Shown in pieces: positions 17,588 to 26,355 of a stretch of 38,329 nt of DNA (its first letter is position 1; every line of letters starts with the position of its first letter). Origin of the DNA: Lachnospiraceae bacterium (GTDB lineage: Bacteria > Bacillota > Clostridia > Lachnospirales > Lachnospiraceae); contig JAFYAS010000046.1 in assembly GCA_017540605.1 (NCBI GenBank), positions 1-38,329 of the forward strand, read 5' to 3'. The notes under the pieces were generated by a model that made no database searches, was not told the origin of the DNA, and was given only the letters and a program-made list of their open reading frames with translations. Made by a program: the position numbers and the translations under genes.

Positions 17588-19744
17588 TTACTCAATGGTA
17601 TATTCTACAACCAGCTCTCCCTTGACTCTGCCCTTACCCCTGATGGTTGCTGTGGCTGTTCCGGGTGCTAAATTGTTCTTATACATAATATCATAATCCT
17701 GATTCTTCACCAGTCCGTGAAGGCTTATATCAGGTATCACGGGCTCGCCGCTAAAGGGATAGCTATCCTCAAGCTTCACCTTGTATGCTGTAATGTCGTC
17801 AGATGTCAAAACAGTGTGATCATCTATATCATAGGCACCGCTTACATTCCCTGCGATAACATTGCCGGTCATGGTAAGATTGGACTTCTCCGATCTGACG
17901 GCATATTTTTTATTGTCAGCTATCACATTGTCAAGAAGCTTTGACTTACTTCCGCCAACCAAGACTATGGCGCTGCCCTTACATCTTTCAATGGTATTGT
18001 CACTGATCTTAAAGCTGCTCTTGTTGGTAAGGGATATACCATTGGCAGTAAACAGTCCGTCCTTTATCAAATGTTTGAACTTCTTGTTGGATATAAAATT
18101 GCCTACCACACTTCCCGATGACTTAGTCGTATAAAGGAAGTTGTTGAAGCCTACGGCTGCATTGCCCCTGATCTTTACATTCTTAAAGTTGCGAAGATCG
18201 ATACAGGTATTGGTAATGTTGTAAAAGCTGTTGTTCTTTATGGTGATATTCTTTGCCACAGCATTCTTAAACAGGCTGTGTGTTCCTATACCACACATAT
18301 AGTTCTTGATATTGCAATTCTTTATCACTATGTTCTTGCAATGAGTCTTATCCCAAGGCTTCATGGCAGGTGTTGAATTCTTTGAGCAAACATCAAGCTG
18401 TATAGCTTCCTTGATGGTCTGAGTATTGGGATAGGCCTTTTTCGAAAGTACCTTGAAGCCGTTGCAGGTCACACCTGAGATCACCGCATTCTTCACACCG
18501 GCAAGCTCGATCATATGCACACCGTAGCAATTCTTGATAGTGGTATTCTTGATGGTCACTCCCGATGCGTGGCCAATATACATAATATCTCCGGCACGCT
18601 TTTTGTTGCTTCCACCGTCCCAGGTTCCGCCCTGTATAGTGATATTCTTACATTGACCGTAGCCCTTTACCATCCTTCCTTTTGAAAGGCTTTGTAGCAT
18701 AGTTCCCGCAAAGCTTTTATGTCTTACAAGCTTCGCTTTGGGATGAAGGATGAGCTTCGTATTGGAGTAAATAGGAAGCATACCTGTCAGATAATAGGTT
18801 CCCTTCGGCACATAGATAGTCAATGTCTTATTGGTTGTCTTTGCAAGGTTAAGTGCCTTTCTGATGGCTCCCGAATCAGATTTTTTATCATTGGGTATGG
18901 CACCAAATGATGTCACCACAAAATAGGTTTGCTTGTTGGTAATGGCGCACACAGCCTTGTAGCCGCCATCTCTGGTCTTTGCCGTGATCCTCGCTTCACC
19001 TACACTCTTTACTGTGACTATACCCTTGGAATCTACCTTCGCAACCTCTTTATTTGATGAGGTATAAATGATCTTCTTGTCGGTAGCATCATCGGGGTAA
19101 ACGGTGGCATTGAGCTTAATGATCTCTCCGACCTTGGCAGATGCCTTCTGCCTGTCAAGCTTGATACCGCCTACATGAATTACAAGCTTCGTGACTGTCA
19201 CGCCAACACTGGTGGATATCTTCCCGTCCTTTGTCTCAATGGTGAGGACTGTATTGCCCACCTTTTTTCCGGTGATCAATCCGGTTTTGTCAACCTTGGC
19301 AATCTTTGAATCACCTATCTTGTATTTAAGCGAGGCCTTGCTGTCTACGCTTCCGTCGCTATACTTAACTCCTGCTATTACCTGAAAGGTCTCTGTCTTC
19401 ATCACGAAGATATCAGTGTTCTCTATAGAGATCGATTCAGGAACAGGCTTTGTAGCTTGAGTTTCAGTTGTCTTTTCCTCTGTCTTTGATCCTGCCTCAA
19501 TTTTGGTTGTTTCCGTTTTTCCTTCGGTAGAACCTGTGGTTTCTGTAGTAATCTCTACGGATGCTTTCCCTGTGGTAGCCTCCGTGGTCACCTCAGTGGT
19601 TGATGTGGTGAAGCCCGTCGGCTCCTCAGTATCATCCTCAATAATATCATAATCCACTGCTTTTACATTTTCAAAAAAGCATATAGACGAAAATGCTGCT
19701 ATATTAAAAACAATTAAAAAGATGATCAGGTATGCTCTTCGCAT
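17588..19744 (-). CDS. BIG2 plus beta-helix surface protein, tandem paralogue
   Basis: A protein of 718 residues. An N-terminal hydrophobic segment (about 5-25) serves as signal peptide or membrane anchor; no clear cleavage site is seen. A Thr/Glu-rich linker (about 40-98) is followed by two BIG2-type domains (about 101-185 and 190-262, the second with IYTSSNKEVAKVDSKGIVTV), the FGAIPNDKKSDSGAIRKAL entry to a right-handed beta-helix (about 275-640) and a C-terminal domain beginning DDITAYKVKLEDSYPFSGE. The beta-helix and C-terminal domain are clearly paralogous to the next gene: C-KNI-I-NCNI--Y-CGIG-H and ATATIRGKGRVKG are shared. GGGGG upstream supports the ATG. It lies only 20 nt behind truA, so it is probably expressed from the ecf-truA transcript. 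Confidence 0.87.
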   Translation of the reverse strand: MRRAYLIIFLIVFNIAAFSSICFFENVKAVDYDIIEDDTEEPTGFTTSTTEVTTEATTGKASVEITTETTGSTEGKTETTKIEAGSKTEEKTTETQATKPVPESISIENTDIFVMKTETFQVIAGVKYSDGSVDSKASLKYKIGDSKIAKVDKTGLITGKKVGNTVLTIETKDGKISTSVGVTVTKLVIHVGGIKLDRQKASAKVGEIIKLNATVYPDDATDKKIIYTSSNKEVAKVDSKGIVTVKSVGEARITAKTRDGGYKAVCAITNKQTYFVVTSFGAIPNDKKSDSGAIRKALNLAKTTNKTLTIYVPKGTYYLTGMLPIYSNTKLILHPKAKLVRHKSFAGTMLQSLSKGRMVKGYGQCKNITIQGGTWDGGSNKKRAGDIMYIGHASGVTIKNTTIKNCYGVHMIELAGVKNAVISGVTCNGFKVLSKKAYPNTQTIKEAIQLDVCSKNSTPAMKPWDKTHCKNIVIKNCNIKNYMCGIGTHSLFKNAVAKNITIKNNSFYNITNTCIDLRNFKNVKIRGNAAVGFNNFLYTTKSSGSVVGNFISNKKFKHLIKDGLFTANGISLTNKSSFKISDNTIERCKGSAIVLVGGSKSKLLDNVIADNKKYAVRSEKSNLTMTGNVIAGNVSGAYDIDDHTVLTSDDITAYKVKLEDSYPFSGEPVIPDISLHGLVKNQDYDIMYKNNLAPGTATATIRGKGRVKGELVVEYTIE

Positions 19745-19764
19745 AACCTATACCCCCTTGGTAT

Positions 19765-20502
19765 CTACAAATATTCTATCTCTACAAGTGTCAGTCCCTT
19801 GGCCGGTGCCTTGGGACCCGACATACTTCTGTCTCTTGCCTCAAGTATCTCCTTCACATGCTCAGGGGGATATATGCCCATGCCAACCTTCAAAAGAGTA
19901 CCCACTATGATACGGACCATATTGTAGAGAAAGCCATTTCCATTTATTTGAACCCTTATTATATCATTTTCCTTTTCAATATTCAAATAATAGATGGTCC
20001 TGACAGTAGTTTTTGCCTGTCCTCTTGCCGATGAAAAGCTCTTGAAATCATGCTCACCCACAAGATAGGACGCCGCCTGCTTCATCTTCTCCACATCAAG
20101 CTTGAAATAACAAAAATGTGTATAAAGCCTGGTGGTCGGATCATCAAAGGTACGATTTAGTATCCTGTATTCATAGGTCTTTCTCGTATCGCAATATCTG
20201 GGATGAAAGTCAGGCGCCACTTCCTTTGATTCCTGTATCCTGATGTCCTCCGGAAGTCTTTGATTGAGGGCAAATGATATCTTCTCGGCGGGTATCCTTG
20301 TCTCTGTATCAAATACTGCCACATTGCCAAGAGCGTGAACACCTGAATCCGTGCGGCTTGCCCCTATCACAGCTATATCCTCGTGCAGAAGCTCCGAAAG
20401 CTTTTCATTGATGACCTCTTCTATGGTGATCCCATTGTCCTGAATCTGCCAGCCGCAGTAATTCGTTCCGTCATATGCTATTCTCAAAAAGACTCTTTTC
20501 AT
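19765..20502 (-). CDS. truA: tRNA pseudouridine synthase A
   Basis: This 245-residue enzyme converts uridines 38-40 in the tRNA anticodon stem-loop to pseudouridine. The TruA signature GASRTDSGVHALGNV (about 47-61) contains the catalytic Asp at residue 52. The N-terminal AYDGTNYCGWQIQ and the later HDFKSFSSARGQAKTTVRTI and FLYNMVRIIVGTL blocks are also diagnostic. Length is normal. The ATG overlaps the ecfT stop codon (ATGA), indicating translational coupling. Its position after ecfT and before unrelated surface genes departs from the common rplM-rpsI continuation. Confidence 0.97.
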   Translation of the reverse strand: MKRVFLRIAYDGTNYCGWQIQDNGITIEEVINEKLSELLHEDIAVIGASRTDSGVHALGNVAVFDTETRIPAEKISFALNQRLPEDIRIQESKEVAPDFHPRYCDTRKTYEYRILNRTFDDPTTRLYTHFCYFKLDVEKMKQAASYLVGEHDFKSFSSARGQAKTTVRTIYYLNIEKENDIIRVQINGNGFLYNMVRIIVGTLLKVGMGIYPPEHVKEILEARDRSMSGPKAPAKGLTLVEIEYL

Positions 20503-21287
20503 AATACTATCCCCGCTGCAATTATACCGATTCCAAGCATATAAAGAATGATGTCCTCTTTTTTATATCTTAGAGGATGTAGCTTTGTTCTTCCTTCTCC
20601 CCCCGTATAGCATCTGGCATCCATAGCCATGGCAAGTGCCTCAGATCTTTTCACTGCCGATACAAACATAGGGATGATCACAGGAGTAAATGCCTTTACT
20701 CTCTTTATATATCCGCCATTTTCAAAATCCATCCCCCTGGCCTTTTGTGCATCCATGATCCTATCCATCTCAAGCTTCAGAATAGGGATAAATCTAAGTG
20801 CTATGGACATTGTGAGGGCCAGCTCCGAAACAGGAACCTTGAAAAGCTTTAGCCATGAAAAGCCCTTTTCCATACCGTCCATCAATGCGTTTGGCATAGT
20901 GGTAAATGTAAGGGTAGAGGAAAACATGATCATCAATACCATACGCGAGCCTATAAGTATGGCAGATTTTACTCCCGTTTCCTTGATGGCGATGGGGCCA
21001 ACCGAAAGAACAACATCCCCTGCTCCATAAAAAAGATTCAACAAAACCGATACCAATATCAACAGTCTCACCGGCTTTAGTGTTCTAAGTACCAGAGGTA
21101 GCTCAAGCCTTGCCATCAATGAATAAAGGATCAAAAATATCGCCATCCCGCCTATGTAATAATAGGATCTCGAAAGAAATAGACCAATAAGATAGGCAAA
21201 GGTTATAAATAACTTTGCTCTTGGATCCCTATCGTGTATAAATGAATTCACATTATAATATTGTCCAAAGGTGATATCTCTTGTCAA
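20499..21287 (-). CDS. ecfT: energy-coupling factor transporter transmembrane protein EcfT
   Basis: The membrane scaffold of ECF-type vitamin and metal transporters, joining the ATPase pair to exchangeable substrate-binding S components. It has several hydrophobic helices in the first 120 residues. Near the C-terminal half it carries two Ala-Arg coupling motifs, DAQKARGMDFENGG and MAMDARCY, which contact the ATPases. I chose the TTG at 21287: GAGG lies 8 nt upstream and the product then begins TRDITFGQYY, as family members do. An ATG at 21311 would add 8 residues but has no ribosome binding site. It overlaps truA by 4 nt and lies 45 nt after the ATPase gene. Confidence 0.93.
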   Translation of the reverse strand: MTRDITFGQYYNVNSFIHDRDPRAKLFITFAYLIGLFLSRSYYYIGGMAIFLILYSLMARLELPLVLRTLKPVRLLILVSVLLNLFYGAGDVVLSVGPIAIKETGVKSAILIGSRMVLMIMFSSTLTFTTMPNALMDGMEKGFSWLKLFKVPVSELALTMSIALRFIPILKLEMDRIMDAQKARGMDFENGGYIKRVKAFTPVIIPMFVSAVKRSEALAMAMDARCYTGGEGRTKLHPLRYKKEDIILYMLGIGIIAAGIVL

Positions 21288-21332
21288 TTCCCATTCCTCA
21301 CGTAAATGCATCAAGTTTTACTGACCGCTTAC

Positions 21333-22820
21333 TTACTCTAGAATCGTTCCCCTTTCAAGCCTTATAACCCTGTCGCAAAACATCTCTATCTCAGCTTCGT
21401 CGTGTGACACAAGCACTATGCACATCCCTCTGTCTCTTTGAAGCTTTTTTAGAAGAATGAAAAGCTCCATTCTGCTCACCGGATCAAGTCCGGCTCCCGG
21501 CTCGTCAAGAAGTAATATATCCGGCTCCATTGCAAGTACCCCCGCTATGGCTACCTTTCTTTTTGTACCTCCGGAAAGTGCAAGGGGCGATATATCATAA
21601 AGGGTATCAGGAAGTCCCATATCAGCAAGTGCCTTAAACGCTCTCTTTTCCGCTTCAACTCTTGAAATATCCAGATTGTAGGGACCAAAGGTCACATCCT
21701 TTATCACAGATTCTTCAAAAAGCTGATGCTCAGGGAATTGAAAGACCAAACTCACATGCTTTCTAAGTCCTGCCTTATCATAATCCTTCTCAGTTATGTC
21801 TTTATTTTTATAATATATTGTTCCGTCTGTAGGAGTAAGCAAGCCGTTGGCAAGCTTTAAAAGTGTTGATTTTCCTGAGCCTGTATGACCACAGATTCCA
21901 AGTGTTTCACCGGGATGAAGGGCGAGTGAAATATCCTCAAGAACATTTACCCTGCCATCATAGGAAAAGCTTACCTTATCAAATATCAAAGCCTCGGAAA
22001 TATCAAATGTGTCATCTCTGCCAATATGTGAATTGATATTAACAAGCTCATCAAGCTCTGCCTTTTTCTCAGGCGAAAGACTCAATCGGCATTTTTCCAT
22101 AAGAGCGATATCATTGAATAGCTTATCAGGCTTTCCGGTAAACTCTACCCTGCCCTCATTCATTGCGATCACTATATCCGATGCGGCAAGCTCTGACATA
22201 TTATGCGTGATATTTATGATAGTCATACCAAGCTCTGAATTTAGTTTTTTAAGGAGTAATAACAGCTCCTCTCTCTCCGTTTCCGACAACATAGATGTAG
22301 CCTCGTCAAGCACCAAACAATCAGGCTTCATAACAAGGGCACCGGCTATGGCAACCTTCTTTTTCTGACCTCCGGAAAGCTTCAAAGGATCCCTCTTTTT
22401 TAAGGTTTCTATATCCAAAAGCTTCAATACACCTTCTATGGCTTCCTCAATCTCAGCGCTTGGCATACCTATGTTTTCCGGTCCAAAGGCTATATCCTCT
22501 TCCACCACACTGCTGACGAACTGATCCTCCGGATTTTGAAATATCATACCTACCTTTTTTCTGACAGGAAGTATGTTCTTATCATCATCCGTAGACATAC
22601 CGTCAACAACAACCTGACCTCCGGTTGGGAAAAGTAAAGCATTCAAATGCTTGGCAAGAGTCGACTTACCACTTCCGTTTCCTCCCACTATGGAGATAAA
22701 ATCGCCTTTTTTTACTGAAAGGTCGATACTCTTTAGAGCCTCGACCACCTCAGATACATCTCCATCCTCATCACGCCTAAAATATTCAAATGTGAGTTTT
22801 TTTATATCGAATAATTTCAT
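21333..22820 (-). CDS. fused double ATPase of the energy-coupling factor transporter (EcfA1-EcfA2)
   Basis: A chain of 495 residues with two ABC ATPase domains, where Firmicutes usually have separate ecfA1 and ecfA2 genes. Domain 1 (about 1-240): Walker A GGNGSGKS 46-53, signature LSGGQ 148-152, Walker B CLVLDE 168-173, H-loop THN at 205-207. Domain 2 (about 278-495): Walker A GHTGSGKS 311-318, Q-loop FQFPEHQLF around 361, signature LSGGT 415-419, Walker B ILLLDE 435-440, H-loop SHD 472-474. A linker of about 35 residues replaces most of the usual EcfA1 C-terminal domain. Oddities are domain 1's D-loop (SMLSE instead of SMLDP) and Thr for Gln in signature 2. It powers uptake with EcfT. An AGGA directly abuts the ATG, an unusually short spacing. 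Confidence 0.93.
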   Translation of the reverse strand: MKLFDIKKLTFEYFRRDEDGDVSEVVEALKSIDLSVKKGDFISIVGGNGSGKSTLAKHLNALLFPTGGQVVVDGMSTDDDKNILPVRKKVGMIFQNPEDQFVSSVVEEDIAFGPENIGMPSAEIEEAIEGVLKLLDIETLKKRDPLKLSGGQKKKVAIAGALVMKPDCLVLDEATSMLSETEREELLLLLKKLNSELGMTIINITHNMSELAASDIVIAMNEGRVEFTGKPDKLFNDIALMEKCRLSLSPEKKAELDELVNINSHIGRDDTFDISEALIFDKVSFSYDGRVNVLEDISLALHPGETLGICGHTGSGKSTLLKLANGLLTPTDGTIYYKNKDITEKDYDKAGLRKHVSLVFQFPEHQLFEESVIKDVTFGPYNLDISRVEAEKRAFKALADMGLPDTLYDISPLALSGGTKRKVAIAGVLAMEPDILLLDEPGAGLDPVSRMELFILLKKLQRDRGMCIVLVSHDEAEIEMFCDRVIRLERGTILE

Positions 22821-22827
22821 TCCTAAA

Positions 22828-22987
22828 TATAACGTAACTGTTCAGCAGCTACGCCGCTTCCAGTTACGAGCATCTCGCTCATTTAGAGACTTTGCTTCGC
22901 AAAGTGGAGCGAGATGCCTTCCTGCGCCACATCTTAACACGCTCTGAACAGCAAGTGTTCAGAGCTGTAGTGAATAGTTACAATATA
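22828..22987. repeat. palindrome-rich MITE-like or REP-like element
   Basis: A 160-bp element bounded by 17-bp imperfect terminal inverted repeats (14/17 identical; TATAACGTAACTGTTCA and the complement of 22971-22987). Inside are nested perfect palindromes: CGTAACTG/CAGTTACG (22833-22840 and 22861-22868), an 11-bp pair GCATCTCGCTC/GAGCGAGATGC (22870-22880 and 22907-22917) enclosing ACTTTGC/GCAAAGT, and a 10-bp hairpin GCTCTGAACA/TGTTCAGAGC (22941-22965). CTAAA occurs at both flanks (22823-22827, 22989-22993), perhaps a target duplication. It fills nearly the whole space between the rplQ terminator and the ATPase start codon, and encodes nothing. Confidence 0.65.
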
Positions 22988-22990
22988 ACT

Positions 22991-23021
22991 AAAAAGGGTT
23001 GCCTGTCGGCAACCCCTTTTT
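22991..23021 (-). terminator. intrinsic terminator of the ribosomal protein superoperon
   Basis: Minus-strand GGGTTGCC and GGCAACCC pair over 8 bp, extended by flanking A-T pairs, around a GACA loop with five T after it. It lies 13 nt after the rplQ stop codon. The A-tract on the other side makes it symmetrical, so it could work in both directions. Confidence 0.92.
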
Positions 23022-23034
23022 ATGATCATATATG

Positions 23035-23571
23035 TTAAACAAGCTCGAGGAATACTTCCATAGCTGCGTCACCCTTACGGGGTCCGATCTTAACGATTCT
23101 TGTATAACCACCCTTACGGTCAGCATACTTTGTTGCAAGCTCGCTAAAGAGCTTATCTGTAAGATCTACCTTCTTGGTGTGAGCCTTCTTTCCTGCTGCA
23201 TCAGCGGGAACCTCAGTTACGGGATAGAGAACCTTAAGCATCTGACGTCTGGCTGCAAGACGTGAAGGCTTATCCTTCTTTACAGTCTTATCTACAGTAT
23301 CATATACTGTAACCTTCTTGCCATCTACTACCTGCTTCTCTCTCTTGCCATCCTTGTCCTTCTTTGCAACCTTTGCTGAAACAGTAACCTCATCGAAGTT
23401 GTCCTTCTCAGCGATAGCAAGTGTGATAAGGTGCTCAGCGATCTTTCTTACTTCCTTGGCACGAGCCTCAGTAGTCTTGATCTTGCCCTTATAAATAAGC
23501 TGTGTTACCTGGTTACGAAGAAGTGCCATTCTCTGATCTGACTTCTTGCCTAATTTTCTGTACATTGCCAT
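23035..23571 (-). CDS. rplQ: 50S ribosomal protein L17 (enlarged form)
   Basis: L17 of the large subunit, near the exit tunnel. The N-terminal MAMYRKLGKKSDQRMALLRN and the C-terminal KDRKGGYTRIVKIGPRKGDA-blocks are diagnostic. At 178 residues it is about 50 longer than the usual 120-130; the extra material is a Lys/Asp-rich insert at about 68-108 and a further short one near 124-140. I believe such inserts are common in Lachnospiraceae, which supports the taxonomic guess. GGAGG precedes the ATG. It is the last gene of the alpha operon, 74 nt after rpoA. Confidence 0.96.
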   Translation of the reverse strand: MAMYRKLGKKSDQRMALLRNQVTQLIYKGKIKTTEARAKEVRKIAEHLITLAIAEKDNFDEVTVSAKVAKKDKDGKREKQVVDGKKVTVYDTVDKTVKKDKPSRLAARRQMLKVLYPVTEVPADAAGKKAHTKKVDLTDKLFSELATKYADRKGGYTRIVKIGPRKGDAAMEVFLELV

Positions 23572-23645
23572 TATCTTATCCTCCTTAGATTAACTCACAG
23601 TACCTACTTCATCCTTCAGTAGCTGTGTGGCATATAAAATGTGTA

Positions 23646-24617
23646 TTACTCAGCTGATGCTGTGCTCTCTCCGGAATTGAGTGAAAGTCCGAGCTCTGCA
23701 AGCTTTGCAAGAACCTCCTCAAGTGACTTTCTACCAAGGTTTCTAACCTTCATCATATCATCCGGTGTCTTGTTGCAAAGCTCAGCAACAGTATTGATAC
23801 CTGCTCTCTTCAAGCAATTGAATGAACGAACTGAAAGCTCAAGCTCGTCAATGCTCATATCGAGTACCCTATCATTGTTGGGTTCCTCAACATCCTGCAT
23901 AACATCGATATTGTTTGCAGTCTCTGAAAGATTGATAAAGAGACTCAAATGTTCTGAAAGTACCTTTGCTGCAAGGCTCACTGCCTCGTCGGGGCTAAGA
24001 GTACCATTGGTATAAACATCAAGTGTAAGCTTGTCATAATCTGTTACCTGACCTACACGTGTGTTCTCTACGGTCATATTCACTCTCTCAATAGGAGTGT
24101 AGATCGAATCGATCGCGATTGAATCGATTGACATATCCTCGCTCTTGTTCTTATCAGAACCTACATAACCGCGTCCCTTGGTAATGGTAAGATCCATCTC
24201 AAGCTTTGCGTCGGGACCTGAAAGATGTGCGATGACCAGATCAGGATTGATAATCTCTATATCACTATCAACATGGATATCAGCCGCTGTTACAACTCCC
24301 TCACCACGGAAGTCGATGTAAGCCTGCTTCGGCTCATTGGTAGAGCTGTTATTCTTTAATGCCAGCTCCTTTATATTCATAACTATCTCAGTTACATCCT
24401 CTTTTACACCGGGGATAGAACTGAACTCATGTAAAACGCCCTTGATTATGATAGAACTCACTGCTGATCCGGGAAGTGAAGACAACATGATCCTACGAAG
24501 CGAATTGCCAAGAGTTGTTCCGTAGCCTCTCTCCAAAGGCTCGATCACGAAACGACCATACTTGTTATCCTCAGATTTCACTGGAATCTTAATTTCGGGT
24601 ACTTTAAAATCAAACAC
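23646..24617 (-). CDS. rpoA: DNA-directed RNA polymerase subunit alpha
   Basis: This 323-residue subunit has an N-terminal assembly domain (about 1-230; [21 protein letters not shown] at the start) and a C-terminal domain (about 250-310; [16 protein letters not shown] and [14 protein letters not shown]) that contacts UP elements and activators. Translation starts at GTG with AAAAGGAGG 9 nt upstream. It follows rpsD after 109 nt, a gap containing the hairpin at 24679-24713. Confidence 0.98.
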   Translation of the reverse strand: MFDFKVPEIKIPVKSEDNKYGRFVIEPLERGYGTTLGNSLRRIMLSSLPGSAVSSIIIKGVLHEFSSIPGVKEDVTEIVMNIKELALKNNSSTNEPKQAYIDFRGEGVVTAADIHVDSDIEIINPDLVIAHLSGPDAKLEMDLTITKGRGYVGSDKNKSEDMSIDSIAIDSIYTPIERVNMTVENTRVGQVTDYDKLTLDVYTNGTLSPDEAVSLAAKVLSEHLSLFINLSETANNIDVMQDVEEPNNDRVLDMSIDELELSVRSFNCLKRAGINTVAELCNKTPDDMMKVRNLGRKSLEEVLAKLAELGLSLNSGESTASAE

Positions 24618-24678
24618 GGTAATATCCTCCTTTTAGATCATTGAATCATATTCTGTAGTTGCTTTTTATATAGACACA

Positions 24679-24713
24679 GGTTTGCCAAATGTATATATAT
24701 ACTTTGGCAAACC
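24679..24713 (-). other. long hairpin between rpsD and rpoA
   Basis: GGTTTGCCAAA and TTTGGCAAACC form a perfect 11-bp stem, and the interior GTATATATATAC is itself self-complementary. No T-tract follows on the minus strand, so it is unlikely to terminate. An mRNA processing site (RNase III type) or a stabiliser setting the RpoA to ribosomal-protein ratio is more plausible. Confidence 0.6.
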
Positions 24714-24726
24714 GGGTCACTTTATC

Positions 24727-25323
24727 TTACTTAGAATACAACTCGACGATAAGAGTCTCATTTACGGGAACATCAATCTGCTCACGGAGAGGCTTAGCTG
24801 TAACTTCGCCACTTAAGTTCTCCTTGTCAGCAGTAAGCCACTCGGGAACGAGTCTTCCGTTTGTTGACTCAAGGATATCCTTGTATCTCTGAGAAGACTT
24901 GCACTTCTCCTTGATCTCGATCTTGTCACCGGGCTTTACTCTGTATGAAGGAATATTCACACACTTGCCGTTTACAAGAACGTTCTTGTGATCTACGAGC
25001 TGTCTTGCTTCCTTACGGGTTCTTGCAAGACCAAGTCTGAATACAACATTGTCAAGTCTAAGCTCAAGAAGGATCATGAGGTTGGGACCTGTAAGACCCT
25101 GCTGCTTCTGAGCGAGCTCATAAAGATTACGGAAAGGCTTCTCAAGTACTCCGTAAATGAACTTTGCCTTCTGCTTCTCTTTAAGCTGAAGTCCGTACTC
25201 ACTTACCTTTCTTCTTTGTGCACTCTTAATACGTCTTCTTGACTTCTTGTCATATCCTAATACCTGGGGCTCAAGGCCGAGGTAATAACATCTCTTTAAT
25301 ATCGGTGTTCTATCTACTGCCAT
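24727..25323 (-). CDS. rpsD: 30S ribosomal protein S4
   Basis: A primary 16S rRNA-binding protein of 198 residues. The S4 RNA-binding domain is seen at about 88-150 ([21 protein letters not shown], with [20 protein letters not shown] after it). The N-terminal region has a single Cys (KRCYYLG) and lacks the four-Cys zinc cluster found in some S4 forms. It lies 17 nt after rpsK in the alpha operon. In many bacteria S4 represses this operon, which makes the structured region upstream of rpsM of interest. Confidence 0.97.
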   Translation of the reverse strand: MAVDRTPILKRCYYLGLEPQVLGYDKKSRRRIKSAQRRKVSEYGLQLKEKQKAKFIYGVLEKPFRNLYELAQKQQGLTGPNLMILLELRLDNVVFRLGLARTRKEARQLVDHKNVLVNGKCVNIPSYRVKPGDKIEIKEKCKSSQRYKDILESTNGRLVPEWLTADKENLSGEVTAKPLREQIDVPVNETLIVELYSK

Positions 25324-25340
25324 CTTTTAGCACCTCCTAA

Positions 25341-25739
25341 TCAAACTCTTCTGCGCTTAGGAGGACGACATCCGTTGTGAGGAACGGGAGTAACATCCTG
25401 AATACTAAGCACTTCAAGACCGCAAGCTGAGAGTGCACGGATAGCTGCCTCTCTACCTGAACCGGGTCCCTTTACCATAACGTCAACCTTCTTGAGGCCG
25501 TGGATAAGAGCATCCTTTGTAGCCTTCTCAGCTGCCATCTGTGCAGCATAGGGAGTAGACTTCTTAGATCCTCTGAATCCAAGCTCACCGGCACTTGCCC
25601 ATGATAAAGCATTGCCCTGTGAATCGGTTAAGGTAACTATTGTATTGTTAAAAGATGACTGAATATGTGCCTGACCGTGCTCGACATTCTTCTTAACACG
25701 CTTCTTGGCACTACTCTTCTTAGCAACCTGCTTTGCCAT
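25341..25739 (-). CDS. rpsK: 30S ribosomal protein S11
   Basis: A small-subunit platform protein of 132 residues. Recognised from [37 protein letters not shown] and the C-terminal [17 protein letters not shown]. The basic N-terminal extension ([17 protein letters not shown]) is normal for Firmicutes. It sits between rpsM (50 nt) and rpsD (17 nt). Confidence 0.98.
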   Translation of the reverse strand: MAKQVAKKSSAKKRVKKNVEHGQAHIQSSFNNTIVTLTDSQGNALSWASAGELGFRGSKKSTPYAAQMAAEKATKDALIHGLKKVDVMVKGPGSGREAAIRALSACGLEVLSIQDVTPVPHNGCRPPKRRRV

Positions 25740-25789
25740 TATTAAACCTCCTATGGTTTTACAAATATAAAGTCTGTAAAAATCTTATA

Positions 25790-26158
25790 TTACTTCTTCT
25801 TGTTTGCAACAGTTCTCTTGGGACCCTTACGTGTTCTTGCGTTGGTCTTTGTCTTCTGACCACGAACTGGAAGTCCCTTCCTGTGACGAATACCCCTGTA
25901 GCAGCCAATCTCCTGAAGACGCTTAATATTAAGAGCTATCTCTCTTCTAAGATCACCCTCTACGATCTGAGTCTCATTGATCACATCCTGGATCTTTCTT
26001 ACTTCATCATCAGTAAGATCTCTGACTCTTGTATCGGGATTAACGTCTGCTTCTTTGAGAATACGCTTTGATGAAGGAAGTCCTATACCATAGATATAGG
26101 TAAGACCTATCTCGATACGCTTCTCTCTTGGTAAATCAACACCTGAAATACGTGCCAT
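25790..26158 (-). CDS. rpsM: 30S ribosomal protein S13
   Basis: A head protein of the small subunit contacting the P-site tRNA, 122 residues. [26 protein letters not shown] at the start (shown here as a family hallmark) and the basic tail with [20 protein letters not shown] identify it. GGAGGTGCAAGA upstream supports the ATG. It is preceded by the largest gap of the superoperon (266 nt), which contains the three-way-junction element at 26356-26413. Confidence 0.98.
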   Translation of the reverse strand: MARISGVDLPREKRIEIGLTYIYGIGLPSSKRILKEADVNPDTRVRDLTDDEVRKIQDVINETQIVEGDLRREIALNIKRLQEIGCYRGIRHRKGLPVRGQKTKTNARTRKGPKRTVANKKK

Positions 26159-26355
26159 TCTTGCACCTCCGAATTAATTTTGCCGCATAACATAAAGCCT
26201 TCAGTATCCGCTCGCAAAAACGAACGGGTGAAATGCATACCAAGACCATATCTCTGCACATAAAACTACTATATAAAATAATGACAATCTCTTGCCACAG
26301 CCGCTTTCTTTCTTAATGTACATCCGGGAATACGGACATACAACAAAACAACACC

